A stretch of 57,443 nucleotides of DNA from Clostridiales bacterium (GTDB taxonomy: Bacteria > Bacillota > Clostridia > Peptostreptococcales > Natronincolaceae): positions 1-57,443 of the forward strand of contig JAAYPJ010000039.1 of NCBI GenBank assembly GCA_012519835.1. Reading direction: 5' to 3'. Positions 37,795 through 46,933 of the stretch are shown in pieces. The position numbers and the translations under genes are program-made. Position 1 is the first letter of the stretch, and every line of letters begins with the position of its first letter. The notes under the pieces are model-generated. The model was given only the letters and a program-made list of their open reading frames with translations, had not been told where the DNA came from and did not search any database.

Positions 37795-38507
37795 TATTGC
37801 ATCCTTTTTCAAGAACAGAATTATTGATAGGGACCAAGGGGCTTGAAAAGTTGAAAAACAGTACGGTGGCTGTATTTGGCATAGGAGGGGTAGGGTCCTT
37901 TGCGGCGGAAGCATTGGCGAGAAGCGGTGTATATGAAATTATATTAATAGATGATGATAATATATGTTTAACCAACATCAACAGACAAATACATGCACTA
38001 CACAGTACTGTGGGAAAATCAAAGGTGGAAACAATGAAAGCGCGCATCTTAGATATCAACCCGAAGGCTGAAGTTACTATATATAGAGAATTTTATAGCA
38101 GCAAAAACGCGGAAAAACTATTGTCCGATGATTATGATTATGTAATAGATGCAATTGATACGGTTGATTCTAAACTGGATTTAATTGAAAGATGCAAAAA
38201 ATACAATATCCCAATTATAAGCTCCATGGGCATGGGGAATAAATTAGATCCCACTAAATTAGAAGTATCGGACATTTACGATACATCCGTATGTTCCCTG
38301 GCAAAAGTAATGCGTAAACAGCTAAGAAAAAGAGGAATCAAGGATTTAAAGGTCGTATATTCAAAAGAATGTGTCAGGGGGACGGGGGATCTGTCACATT
38401 TTTTAGGCAGTGTGCCATTTGTGCCCTCCGTTGCCGGATTGATTATGGCCTCTGAGGTGATTTGTGACTTAATCCGGCACACCGATATACCGACATCCGA
38501 TTTTTAG
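37791..38507 (+). CDS. tcdA: tRNA threonylcarbamoyladenosine dehydratase
   Basis: The 238-residue ThiF/MoeB-type enzyme uses ATP to cyclise t6A37 in tRNA. It has GIGGVGSFAAEALARSG, the IDDDNICLTNINRQ block and VIDAIDTVDSK. Its family placement over MoeB/ThiF rests on the N-terminal FSRTELLIG motif and on the aspS neighbourhood. Confidence 0.9.
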   Translation: MILHPFSRTELLIGTKGLEKLKNSTVAVFGIGGVGSFAAEALARSGVYEIILIDDDNICLTNINRQIHALHSTVGKSKVETMKARILDINPKAEVTIYREFYSSKNAEKLLSDDYDYVIDAIDTVDSKLDLIERCKKYNIPIISSMGMGNKLDPTKLEVSDIYDTSVCSLAKVMRKQLRKRGIKDLKVVYSKECVRGTGDLSHFLGSVPFVPSVAGLIMASEVICDLIRHTDIPTSDF

Positions 38508-38658
38508 TTTGGCACACTAATTTCCGATTTTCAGCACAGAGTTCAGGGTGCTAAAACCTAAATAAATTAAATTTATAAACTTGCAGGCCAGTATCTGATT
38601 TTAAGTCCGGCACGCCGGCACACTGATTTCTGGCCTCCGGCTAGTGAGGAGAGGGAAG

Positions 38659-39087
38659 ATGAAACAAAACGGAATTATTATATCAATTAATGAGGACAGA
38701 GCAAAGGTAATGTTGCAGAGACAAACATCATGTGGTGATTGTAAAGCATGTAAATTGGGCAGGGATAATCCGAACATTGAAATAGATGCAATCAACCCTA
38801 TAAACGCCAAAATAGGCGACCATGTTGAAATAGATATGGAACATCAGAGTTTTTTAGTTGCCGCTTTCATAGTGTACATGATACCACTGTTTGCCCTTAT
38901 TGGAGGAATATTAATAGGTAACATGATGTTGGACAAATTCGGTATGATAGAATATAAAGAAGTCGGCTCAGGCTTATTTGGCCTTTTGTTAACTGCCATA
39001 ACCTTTGTTATTATTAGGCTCAAGGAAAAATCATTCAAATCTGATAAAAGGTTTGTCCCGGTTATCACAGGTATCTTGCATGAATAG
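38659..39087 (+). CDS. RseC/MucC family membrane protein
   Basis: The 142-residue product has an N-terminal cysteine-rich segment (TSCGDCKACKLG, spaced as for a cluster or metal site) and two membrane segments near 75-120. RseC proteins belong to electron-transfer systems that reduce SoxR or accompany Rnf complexes, but no such genes are near. ATG at 38659 follows GGAGAGGGAAG. In the gap before it (38508-38658) are imperfect GGCACAC...GATTT repeats. Confidence 0.8.
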   Translation: MKQNGIIISINEDRAKVMLQRQTSCGDCKACKLGRDNPNIEIDAINPINAKIGDHVEIDMEHQSFLVAAFIVYMIPLFALIGGILIGNMMLDKFGMIEYKEVGSGLFGLLLTAITFVIIRLKEKSFKSDKRFVPVITGILHE

Positions 39088-39110
39088 AATATGAGCAAAG
39101 AGATATTGCC

Positions 39111-39155
39111 AACAACAGATAAATGGTTGTTTACGACTGTTTATCTGTTGTTTGT
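39111..39155 (+). terminator. Terminator after the rseC-like gene
   Basis: AACAACAGATAAA pairs with TTTATCTGTTGTT across a 16-base loop. The following TGTT tract is short, so it may be weak; it ends the long recJ-rseC run. Confidence 0.6.
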
Positions 39156-39239
39156 TAAAAGGAAGCGGCAGAATTCTTATATCACTTAAATAACGCGGTA
39201 TAAATGGGGCAACATAATTAAAATAAACAAAATATCTAC

Positions 39240-39289
39240 TTGTAATGTATGTGCAAAAAAACTATAATTAAATATGTGATTAATCACAT
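39240..39289 (+). promoter_or_regulatory. Promoter with a palindromic operator before glyA
   Basis: TTGTAA (39240-39245) and TATAAT (39263-39268) are 17 bases apart. A perfect 16-base palindrome, ATGTGATTAATCACAT, occupies 39274-39289, over the expected start of transcription, where a repressor would block initiation. Confidence 0.65.
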
Positions 39290-39314
39290 CTGCAAGATGA
39301 AAGGAGAATAATCG

Positions 39315-40547
39315 ATGAACTTTGATATGTTAAAGGCGGGTGACCCGGAAATTTTTGATGTTATTATGAGAGAAACCCAGAGGCAAAGAAACAATATTGA
39401 ATTGATTGCGTCTGAGAATTTTGTTTCGGAAGCTGTAATGGAAGCTATGGGGAGCCAGTTGACAAATAAATATGCGGAGGGATATCCCGGAAAAAGGTAT
39501 TATGGGGGCTGTGATATAGTAGATATTGCCGAAAATTTGGCAAGAGACAGGCTTAAAAAATTATTCAATGCCGAACATGCTAATGTGCAACCCCATTCGG
39601 GGACAAGTGCCAACATGGGAATATATTTTGCCGTACTGGAACCCGGGGACACAGCCATGGGAATGGATCTGTCTCAGGGAGGGCATTTGACCCATGGCAG
39701 CCCGGTAAGCATCTCCGGTACATATTATAATTTTGTTGCTTATGGGGTTGATAAAGAAACCCATTTAATTGACTATGACGAAGTGAGAAGGATTGCTTTA
39801 GAAGCTAAGCCAAAACTTATCGTGGCCGGTGCTACAGTATATCCAAGAAAGATTGATTTCAAAAAGTTTAGAGAAATCGCGGATGAAGTGGGCGCGTATC
39901 TAATGGTTGATATGGCCCATATTGCAGGGTTGATTGTAGCAGGGTTGCATCAAAATCCTTGTGAGCATGCAGATTTTGTTACCACAACAACCCACAAGAC
40001 GCTAAGAGGTCCGAGGGGTGGGGCAATTTTATGTAAAGCGGAGCATGCAAACCTTGTTGATAAGGCAATATTTCCCGGGATACAGGGCGGCCCGTTGATG
40101 CATATTATTGCTGCCAAAGCCGTTTCGTTTAAAGAAGCCTCAACACCGGAATTTAAAGAGTATCAGGAGCAAATTGTAAGAAATGCTAAAAAATTAGGAG
40201 AGGAATTAGTGAAGAGAGGGTTTGACCTTATATCCGGCGGTACGGACAATCATTTAATGCTTGTCGACTTGAGAAATAAAAACATTACGGGCAGGGATGC
40301 AGAGAAACTATTGGATAGAGTAGGGATTACGCTCAACAAGAATACTATACCGTATGATCCGCAGAGCCCGTTCATAACCAGCGGTATTCGTATCGGGACT
40401 CCCGCAGTCACTACAAGAGGAATGAAAGAAAGAGACATGGAGGTCATTGCGGAAATTATACAAACCATTATAGATAACCCGGAGAAAATTGATGAGGTTT
40501 CACAGATGGTAAAGAACCTCTGTAAAAATTTTAAGTTATACGAATGA
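39315..40547 (+). CDS. glyA: Serine hydroxymethyltransferase
   Basis: The 410-residue PLP enzyme interconverts serine and glycine with tetrahydrofolate. The PLP lysine lies in [14 protein letters not shown], with the [11 protein letters not shown] and SGTSANM active-site blocks. AAGGAG precedes the ATG. It stands alone between a strong promoter and a terminator. Confidence 0.97.
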   Translation: MNFDMLKAGDPEIFDVIMRETQRQRNNIELIASENFVSEAVMEAMGSQLTNKYAEGYPGKRYYGGCDIVDIAENLARDRLKKLFNAEHANVQPHSGTSANMGIYFAVLEPGDTAMGMDLSQGGHLTHGSPVSISGTYYNFVAYGVDKETHLIDYDEVRRIALEAKPKLIVAGATVYPRKIDFKKFREIADEVGAYLMVDMAHIAGLIVAGLHQNPCEHADFVTTTTHKTLRGPRGGAILCKAEHANLVDKAIFPGIQGGPLMHIIAAKAVSFKEASTPEFKEYQEQIVRNAKKLGEELVKRGFDLISGGTDNHLMLVDLRNKNITGRDAEKLLDRVGITLNKNTIPYDPQSPFITSGIRIGTPAVTTRGMKERDMEVIAEIIQTIIDNPEKIDEVSQMVKNLCKNFKLYE

Positions 40548-40569
40548 AAAACAGGGTATTTCATCTATA

Positions 40570-40618
40570 AAGCACAAACATTTTTTGCAATAAACGCAAT
40601 AATATTTGTGCTTTTTTA
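40570..40618 (+). terminator. Terminator after glyA
   Basis: AAGCACAAA and TTTGTGCTT pair over a 26-base loop and lead into TTTTTT. Confidence 0.75.
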
Positions 40619-40644
40619 TGTTGTAATTCGATTTACATCATTAT

Positions 40645-41106
40645 TTATAATATAGACAATATGATTATCAGGACATAAAGTAATTGAGTATGCTCATTTT
40701 GTGAAGCGATTTCTTTTCCCAGTTTGGCATTTTCTTCCCTGAAGTAATTCAATTCAATATTCAACCTGTCTATTTCAGCAGTATCAATGACAATGTCAGT
40801 AGAGGCGTTAACAGTATTCTGCGCATCCCTAAGTCTGTTGATTTCCTCTTCAAGGGAGAAGACTGTATCACTAAAAGAGTGTATTTCAGCATCCTTGAAT
40901 TCCAGTTGCGCTTCCAATTCTCTTATCCTATTGTAATATTTTTCGATCTTGTTATCATACTCTTTTATCTTATTGTTATATTCCCTAAATTGTGATGTTG
41001 ATTCTTCCTTTGAAGGGTCCAGGTCTTTTTCTGTATAGGTATCAGGACCTGAAGCCGGTTTTTCCTTGGGTATAAAAGTGCTATGGTTATGTTGGTATCT
41101 CATCAT
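40645..41106 (-). CDS. Coiled-coil protein with C-terminal membrane anchor
   Basis: The 153-residue product has a Pro/Lys/Ser-rich N terminus, a predicted coiled coil from about 40 to 135 with heptad-spaced Ile, Leu and Tyr (YNNKIKEYDNKIEKYYNRI), and a hydrophobic C-terminal tail (LLYVLIIILSIL). The start is the first of two ATGs, eight bases after GGAGG; an in-frame start further upstream would overlap the preceding gene by 161 bases. It overlaps the end of that gene by 20 bases, so the pair is co-translated. Unknown function; a spore- or envelope-related scaffold is conceivable. Confidence 0.65.
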   Translation of the reverse strand: MMRYQHNHSTFIPKEKPASGPDTYTEKDLDPSKEESTSQFREYNNKIKEYDNKIEKYYNRIRELEAQLEFKDAEIHSFSDTVFSLEEEINRLRDAQNTVNASTDIVIDTAEIDRLNIELNYFREENAKLGKEIASQNEHTQLLYVLIIILSIL

Positions 41107-42139
41107 TGTTTTCACCTCCAAATCCCAGGAACTGTATGCAGGGGTAAGGGGTTCCAAAAACATAATCGCATAGGATATTTCCTTTATTGTTAATGGGACT
41201 CCCGATATAGCGGTATCGTTTGAAGTCAATTTTTTTAGTGTCTTCATGAATATAAGGTTCGGACCAGTTTTTTCCCATATCTATTGAGTAGCATGAGACA
41301 ACCTTACCCATCTCTGTCCACATAGCCCACAATATATTTTTATAATAGATCAGAACCGGAAAAGAACAACTTGACTTTGAAGATAGGGAAAGGGGTTTTA
41401 ACTCACCCACCAATATTTTGTCCATGTCCAGTTTTAGATACTGTACAGTCAGATATTCCTCGTCAAATCTGCTCCAGATAAGATGCAACATTTCAGTGTT
41501 TTGAAGTAAACCGTCTATATATATTTTTTTATCTTTGGAGGATGTGACACATAACGGTTCAGACCACTGCCCGGCAGATATATCGAATTTAGAAATAAAT
41601 ATCTGTTCATACCCTTTGTTTATGGATGTATATATCAAAGTTATCCCATCATTGTTGTCGTTTATAAAAATCTTAAAGGGGTTAATATACTTATGGTTAT
41701 CTGCAGTAACAATATGGTTGGCACTGTATTTGTTATTATGGAACCTTAGATGGAGTAAGTAGGCCCTGTTTTTGGGTTCGTTATGTAATAAGTAATAAAA
41801 TATATGAATTTGATTTTTCACATATTTTATTATGGGGTACATGACCTTTTGTTCTTCCGGGTAGCAAAAAATTGAATAGTTCACCCATGCACCGTCTAGA
41901 TATTGGTGATAATAAAGGTACCCATCTTTGTTATAACTGACGATATGTATGTTTTCCTTGTCATCAATATCCAAATGAAAACTTTCAGTCTCCTGGTTGA
42001 ATACCAATTCTTTTTCTTTCCATACACGGTTTTCGTCTGAGGCCATATATTCAATATGTTTTTGTTCATTCAGATAAAAATTAAAAATTTCTCCAAGTTT
42101 ATTTTCCAAGATAAATTCGTGTCCTTTTATGAAGGCCAT
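41087..42139 (-). CDS. Predicted beta-propeller protein of unknown function
   Basis: The 350-residue product has no signal peptide. Repeated blades of the type YLNEQKHIEYMAS, IHIVSYNKDGYLYYHQYLDG, ITLIYTSINKGYEQIFISKF and LHLIWSRFDEEYLTVQYLKLD resemble the sialidase/BNR-type propeller. The C-terminal tail (GENNDEIPT) abuts the next gene. Upstream lies a 234-base divergent region shared with the Cys-rich gene. Similar proteins occur as uncharacterised ORFs in sporulating Clostridia, as far as I recall; function is not known. Confidence 0.65.
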   Translation of the reverse strand: MAFIKGHEFILENKLGEIFNFYLNEQKHIEYMASDENRVWKEKELVFNQETESFHLDIDDKENIHIVSYNKDGYLYYHQYLDGAWVNYSIFCYPEEQKVMYPIIKYVKNQIHIFYYLLHNEPKNRAYLLHLRFHNNKYSANHIVTADNHKYINPFKIFINDNNDGITLIYTSINKGYEQIFISKFDISAGQWSEPLCVTSSKDKKIYIDGLLQNTEMLHLIWSRFDEEYLTVQYLKLDMDKILVGELKPLSLSSKSSCSFPVLIYYKNILWAMWTEMGKVVSCYSIDMGKNWSEPYIHEDTKKIDFKRYRYIGSPINNKGNILCDYVFGTPYPCIQFLGFGGENNDEIPT

Positions 42140-42373
42140 AATATCACTTCCTATTTGTTGTAGAAACTGCAGTTAAAATTGCTTTCCTATCTTTAAAGAC
42201 AAAAAAACATCCAAAATTCCGAAGGTATCTGTTTGTTATTAAAATATATGCAGAATAATTATAAAAATTACTGTCTGATAGCACCGAAATGGACTTTACT
42301 TCATATTGTACAGTAAGTAGGAATTAAATTGGAAGTTTGTTTTTGTTAACAATAAGGAAAAGGAGTGAAGATA

Positions 42374-43327
42374 ATGACGAGTTGTAAAGAACCTGATCAT
42401 GGGAAACCACCAGCAGATAGATCATGCTGTATTGCCGATACGGGTTGTCACTTCAGAGGTCGTTTGGATAAAGTAGTCGGCGAATGCATATTTGTAGATA
42501 AAGTATATGACGGAATAACACTCAATTTACAAGGGCTGCAAGCAGGGAATAAAATATCTTTTGGGCATTTGCCGGTATCGAGGTGCGGCGGAGGAGCTAG
42601 AATTGTCAGGGTAAAAAGCATCACCGCAAGAAAATTTTTTAATCCTGAAAATATTAACGATTCCAGAAATCTGATAGTTACCCCAATTACAACACTATCA
42701 GGTGCACAGTTTGTTACCGACTGTAAGGGGAATCCCGTTACCGTGCCGGGACCTGCCGGATTATTACAATACTTAATTTATACCAATACTGCTTCATGTG
42801 ATGCAAAATCAAGGGGTACCCCCATATTCGGATCACAGGAAATTCATGTAACAGGATGTATTTCAGTATCAATGGTAGTTGATTTTGAGGACAATAGGGG
42901 AAGAATTCATGAAACAACACTGAGTGGAAGAATGCCGGTGAACCAGAGGATAACCAATTTCTTCGAACTATGCATGCCTTCAGTGTTTGATTCAACATTC
43001 TTGCCACAATTTACGGAGTTTTGTAATATTTCATTCAACCCCAATTTGGCTACCCGAAATGTTGGCAGGGATGTCAGCTTAAATTCAACAACCGGAGAGG
43101 TCACTGCTAATTTGGTAGTCGCATTATGTATTACTTGCGAAAAGAAAATCAAGGTGCCCACACAGTTATGTGTATTAAGTACAGGTTTCTGTGAGCACCC
43201 GGTTAGCCCAAGAGAAATATTATGCCCGTCTTTCCCGCCATTGTTCCCGCCACAAGTGAACGTACCACATGTAAGACCATATGAAGATGAAATATGCATA
43301 GAATCGCAGGAAGACGAATCAGAATAA
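42374..43327 (+). CDS. Cysteine-rich protein of unknown function, possibly spore-coat
   Basis: The 317-residue product has no signal peptide and contains more than 15 cysteines, many at the N terminus (SCCIADTGC) and near the C terminus (ALCITCEKK, LCVLSTGFC, ILCPS). Between them is an all-beta region with hydrophobic strands. The tail is Pro- and acid-rich. High Cys content without export fits a coat protein crosslinked around a spore, but this is inference. It is divergent from the propeller gene and ends at a shared terminator. GGAGTGAAG precedes the ATG. Confidence 0.6.
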   Translation: MTSCKEPDHGKPPADRSCCIADTGCHFRGRLDKVVGECIFVDKVYDGITLNLQGLQAGNKISFGHLPVSRCGGGARIVRVKSITARKFFNPENINDSRNLIVTPITTLSGAQFVTDCKGNPVTVPGPAGLLQYLIYTNTASCDAKSRGTPIFGSQEIHVTGCISVSMVVDFEDNRGRIHETTLSGRMPVNQRITNFFELCMPSVFDSTFLPQFTEFCNISFNPNLATRNVGRDVSLNSTTGEVTANLVVALCITCEKKIKVPTQLCVLSTGFCEHPVSPREILCPSFPPLFPPQVNVPHVRPYEDEICIESQEDESE

Positions 43328-43345
43328 GACAACGACAAAAAATAT

Positions 43346-43380
43346 GGATCTATTGATTTAAATCAATAGATCTATTTTTT
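43346..43380. terminator. Bidirectional terminator between the Cys-rich gene and rarA
   Basis: A perfect 13-bp self-complementary stem (GATCTATTGATTT and its complement, 43348-43373) has A residues on the left and TATTTTTT on the right, so it can stop transcription from either side. The rarA stop codon lies in it. Confidence 0.8.
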
Positions 43381-44634
43381 ATTTTTAACCTTATTCCAAT
43401 AGGATTTCATTGATTGCTCAAATTTGTTATTCCCATGCCGATAATAAATTTTATGTTTAATATTTTCAGGCATATACTGCTGTTCCACATAGTGATTCGG
43501 ATAATCATGGGGGTATAAATAGGCCGATTTATTTTTAATAGCGAGGTTTGAACGTGTATCACATAAATGATAGGGTACTTGGCCCACATCAATTCTATCC
43601 AGATCGGCCAAAGCGGCATCAATTGCCTTATATGCCGAATTAGACTTGGGCAATGACGCGAGTAATACAGTAGCCTGGGCTAACGGTATCCTAGCTTCAG
43701 GCAGGCCGAGTTGTAGAGCAGAATCGGTACAAGCCTTTACTATAGAAATCGCCTGTGGATAGGCCAACCCTATATCCTCGGATGCAATAACCAAAAGTCT
43801 TCTGCAAATAGAAACCAAATCCCCACCCCTAATCAGCCTTGCAAGGGCATGTATACTGGCTTGTTCATCCGATCCCCTGATGCTCTTTTGTAAAAAACTC
43901 AGCAGATTATAGTGTCCGTCTCCATCCCTGTCATAATAGGTGATTTTGCTTTGCGAACATTCTATGGCTTTTTCTATATCTATATCAATTCTATCGGGAT
44001 TGTGAATAGTATATGTATTTATTATTAATTCTATCGTATTTAAAGCTCTTCTTAAATCCCCTCCGGCAACTTCCGCAATATAACCTAATACATCATTTTC
44101 ATATTTTATCCTCATATCTAATCTTTTTTCTTCCAAGGATATAGCCCTTTTTAGTCCCTTAATCATATCGCCAACATGAAGCGCTTTAAATTCTATAATG
44201 GTAGACCTACTCAAAAGAGCATTAAATATAGCAAAATTAACATTTTCGGTGGTGCTTCCGATAAGAATTATATCCCCGCTTTCTATGTATTCGAGTATTG
44301 ATTGTTGTTGACGTTTTGTCAGATAGTGTAACTCGTCTATATATAATAGGATACCGCTCAAGGTACCAAAGGTACCGATCTGTGAAATGATATCCTTGAT
44401 ATCATCAATATTTGTGCTTGTCCCGCTCAGTTTAAAAAATTTTCTATTGGAGGCCCTTGCTATTATATCAGCCACAGTGGTCTTGCCGGTTCCCGAAGGG
44501 CCGAAAAAAATCATGTTGGGAACCGTGCCGGATTTTATGATTCTGTTTAATAATTTATTTTCACCTATGATATGGTTTTGGCCGACTACATCGTCTAAAT
44601 TCATAGGACGTATTCTGTCTGCTAAAGGTCTCAT
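43372..44634 (-). CDS. rarA: Replication-associated recombination protein A (RarA/MgsA)
   Basis: The 420-residue AAA+ protein acts at stalled replication forks. It starts MRPLADRIRPMNLDDVVGQ, has Walker A GPSGTGKTT near 45-53, Walker B LLYIDELHYL, sensor 1 LIGSTTEN and the C-terminal tetramerisation domain (LLSFLQKSIRGSDEQASIHALARLI). DELHYLTKRQQQ deviates from the usual DEIHRFNKxQQ but keeps the acidic pair. ddh ends 29 bases upstream, so the two may be one operon. Confidence 0.93.
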   Translation of the reverse strand: MRPLADRIRPMNLDDVVGQNHIIGENKLLNRIIKSGTVPNMIFFGPSGTGKTTVADIIARASNRKFFKLSGTSTNIDDIKDIISQIGTFGTLSGILLYIDELHYLTKRQQQSILEYIESGDIILIGSTTENVNFAIFNALLSRSTIIEFKALHVGDMIKGLKRAISLEEKRLDMRIKYENDVLGYIAEVAGGDLRRALNTIELIINTYTIHNPDRIDIDIEKAIECSQSKITYYDRDGDGHYNLLSFLQKSIRGSDEQASIHALARLIRGGDLVSICRRLLVIASEDIGLAYPQAISIVKACTDSALQLGLPEARIPLAQATVLLASLPKSNSAYKAIDAALADLDRIDVGQVPYHLCDTRSNLAIKNKSAYLYPHDYPNHYVEQQYMPENIKHKIYYRHGNNKFEQSMKSYWNKVKNKK

Positions 44635-44663
44635 AGCCCACCTCCTGTGCTATTATTATATTA

Positions 44664-45641
44664 TTATAATAATTTTCTCCTCAGTTCTTCACCATTCATT
44701 GGTGACAAATAGGCAAAGGGTACATCAAATACAGATATAGCCCCGGTTTTACCCTCTTTTGATAACCTGAATACTGCCCTGGCATAGGCAATTACAACTG
44801 ATGAGGTAAACTCCGGGTTGCTATCGAGGGTAAGTTTGAATTCTACGGTTTGCCTATTGTTTTTTCCTGTAATCCCTGTCCGAATAACCAGTCCCCCATG
44901 GGGCATTTTGCTATGATTTTTTATTAATTCTTCTTCAGATATAAAATATACGGATGTATCATAGCCGGCAAAATAATTCGGCATAGTCTTTATCTCATTT
45001 TCAATTTTGGCTAAATCCGCATTATCCTCGGCACAAACATAGCATATTCTTTTATGCCGCTTATTAGCTGAAATATCTATGTCTTCATAATTCCTGACCT
45101 TGTCCAACATTTCCTGAATCGGAACGGTATACTGAACCCCATTTTTCACACCCTCTATTCTTCTGATAGCATCAGAATGTCCCTGGCTTATTCCGTCGCC
45201 CCAAAAAGTATAACCTTGGCCATTGGGTAAAATTGACTGGCCCAGGAGTTTGTTAAGTGAGAAAAGTCCAGGGTCCCAACCCACGGATATAAGGCCCAGT
45301 TTAGAGGATTTTTTTGCATTACTATTTATTTTTTCAAAATATTCAGGAATTCTATTGTGATTATCAAAGCTATCTACCGTGTTGAAATGGGATACCATCA
45401 TGGGACCCTGTTCATCTAAATCTTTTGCGGAACCACCGCATAGTACCATCACATCAATTTTGTTCTTAAAATCCAATATTTTTGATATATGTACTACATT
45501 AGATTTTGAATCCAGTGTATCCGGTTCCCTTCTTGTAAATATGGCAACAAGCTCCATGTCAGGGTTTTCGGATATTGCCAATTCGGTGCCACGGCCCAAA
45601 TTTCCATATCCTACTATACCAATTCTGATTTTATTGTTCAT
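44664..45641 (-). CDS. ddh: meso-Diaminopimelate dehydrogenase
   Basis: The 325-residue enzyme converts tetrahydrodipicolinate, ammonia and NADPH to meso-diaminopimelate in one step. It shows GIVGYGNLGRG at the nucleotide site, the LCGGSAKDLDEQGP and FNTVDSFDNH blocks, and SVGWDPGLFS. ATG at 45641 follows GGGGGTGGC. It completes the short lysine/DAP route started by asd-dapA-dapB at 9.2-11.9 kb, yet it is not in that operon and shows no lysine riboswitch. Confidence 0.95.
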   Translation of the reverse strand: MNNKIRIGIVGYGNLGRGTELAISENPDMELVAIFTRREPDTLDSKSNVVHISKILDFKNKIDVMVLCGGSAKDLDEQGPMMVSHFNTVDSFDNHNRIPEYFEKINSNAKKSSKLGLISVGWDPGLFSLNKLLGQSILPNGQGYTFWGDGISQGHSDAIRRIEGVKNGVQYTVPIQEMLDKVRNYEDIDISANKRHKRICYVCAEDNADLAKIENEIKTMPNYFAGYDTSVYFISEEELIKNHSKMPHGGLVIRTGITGKNNRQTVEFKLTLDSNPEFTSSVVIAYARAVFRLSKEGKTGAISVFDVPFAYLSPMNGEELRRKLL

Positions 45642-45789
45642 AAAGCCACCCCCATAAAATTTAAAACAATGAACGTTTATTGATGATTTTGCAGATAGTA
45701 CCAATTTTCAAATCAATGACGATTTGTAAGAAACATAGTTTATTATATCATATTTAGACTATATTTATAGTTGAAACCTTCCGGGATAA

Positions 45790-45810
45790 ACATTAGAATT
45801 AATGTATAAT
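45790..45810 (+). promoter_or_regulatory. Inverted repeat and -10 box before the YeeE/YedE gene
   Basis: ACATTA and TAATGT (45790-45805) form a 6-bp inverted repeat with a 4-base centre, directly overlapping a TATAAT box at 45805-45810. There is no -35 hexamer. An activator site is possible. Confidence 0.4.
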
Positions 45811-45852
45811 GTGGCCAGCGAATTTGTCTTTTACTAAATGAGGTGATTGTTG

Positions 45853-46548
45853 ATGAAATCCAGTAGAATTGAAGAGTTAAAGCGCCAAAGGCAGATAGAA
45901 ATAAGGCCTAAAAAAAGTCAATTGCCCTTTTTCTTTTTTCTTATTTCAATTTGCATAGTTTTTTATCTCTATTTGTTCGGCTCAAACAAGATATATAGCA
46001 TAATCTGGGCAATAGGTATTTTAATCGGGATCACTATGCAACGCTCCGGATTTTGCTTCGTTGCGAGTTTTCGGGATCCTGTAATGGTTGGAAGCACATC
46101 TCTTTTCAGGGCTGTAATCATTGGACTGATGATATCCACGGTGGGATTTGGCATATTTCAATATATAACCATCAGCAACATACCGAATTATTTAATAGAC
46201 GATATCCCGGGGCAAATTTTTCCCGTAGGCATTAATACCATGATAGGAGCTATTTTGTTTGGTATAGGCATGGTTATAGCGGGGGGATGCGCTTCCGGAA
46301 CACTGATCAGAATTGGGGAAGGCCATGTGATGCAAATAGTTGTTTTGGTGGGATTTGTTATCGGAACTGTCCTTGGGGCAGGTCATTTCGGATTTTGGGA
46401 TAAATTAATTATTTCCTCATCAAAGACAATATATATACCCCAATATATGGGCTTTTTGCCGACGATTATAATTCAGATCCTAGTCTTGGGAATATTATAT
46501 ATATTGGCAGGTTGGTATGATAGGAAAAATAGCATCATGAATTTATAA
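45853..46548 (+). CDS. YeeE/YedE family transporter, first half
   Basis: The 231-residue membrane protein has about six hydrophobic segments. Conserved cysteine motifs are MQRSGFCFV near 62-70 and AGGCASGTLIRIGEG near 140-155. The family takes up thiosulfate, and YedE-type members have been proposed by comparative genomics to import selenium. Normal family members are one chain of about 350-400 residues; here the matching second half is encoded separately at 46934. AGGTGA precedes the ATG. Confidence 0.85.
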   Translation: MKSSRIEELKRQRQIEIRPKKSQLPFFFFLISICIVFYLYLFGSNKIYSIIWAIGILIGITMQRSGFCFVASFRDPVMVGSTSLFRAVIIGLMISTVGFGIFQYITISNIPNYLIDDIPGQIFPVGINTMIGAILFGIGMVIAGGCASGTLIRIGEGHVMQIVVLVGFVIGTVLGAGHFGFWDKLIISSSKTIYIPQYMGFLPTIIIQILVLGILYILAGWYDRKNSIMNL

Positions 46549-46686
46549 AAACTATTTGCTAATTTATGAGACATCAATCAAAAACCGAGTAAGGACCGGG
46601 GCTTTTTATCCGGCGGTTGTAATATGGACAACAATTTTAGATATTGTTTGTCGGCAGGTTATGTCAAAATCATAGGGGGAATTTGT

Positions 46687-46914
46687 ATGACGGAACATAG
46701 ATTGGATTGCATGTTTGAAGCTTGTCCCATTCCCTTGCTGAAAGCGCACAAAAAACTACAGACTATGAAGATAGGGGAAATATTGATTATGCAAACGGAT
46801 CATAATTGCTCCATTATCAATGTAGTGGAGTGGGCTAAGAAACAGGGTCATTATATAGATTATATAGAACTGGGAGAAGGACAATGGGAAATTTATATAG
46901 AAAAGGCTAAATAA
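46687..46914 (+). CDS. TusA/SirA-like sulfurtransferase
   Basis: The 75-residue protein has the CPIP motif (Cys13) that carries persulfide in TusA. Such proteins deliver sulfur to tRNA thiolation, and SirA-like relatives are linked to selenium metabolism by gene context. It lies between the two transporter halves, which suggests that it takes the imported sulfur or selenium from the membrane. GGGGGAA precedes ATG. Confidence 0.85.
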   Translation: MTEHRLDCMFEACPIPLLKAHKKLQTMKIGEILIMQTDHNCSIINVVEWAKKQGHYIDYIELGEGQWEIYIEKAK

Positions 46915-46933
46915 AAGTAATGGGGGTGTCAGT

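Noticed and set aside
40645-41247. A longer start for the coiled-coil gene at 41247
   Set aside because: It would overlap the propeller gene by 161 bases, while ATG at 41106 has GGAGG at the right distance.
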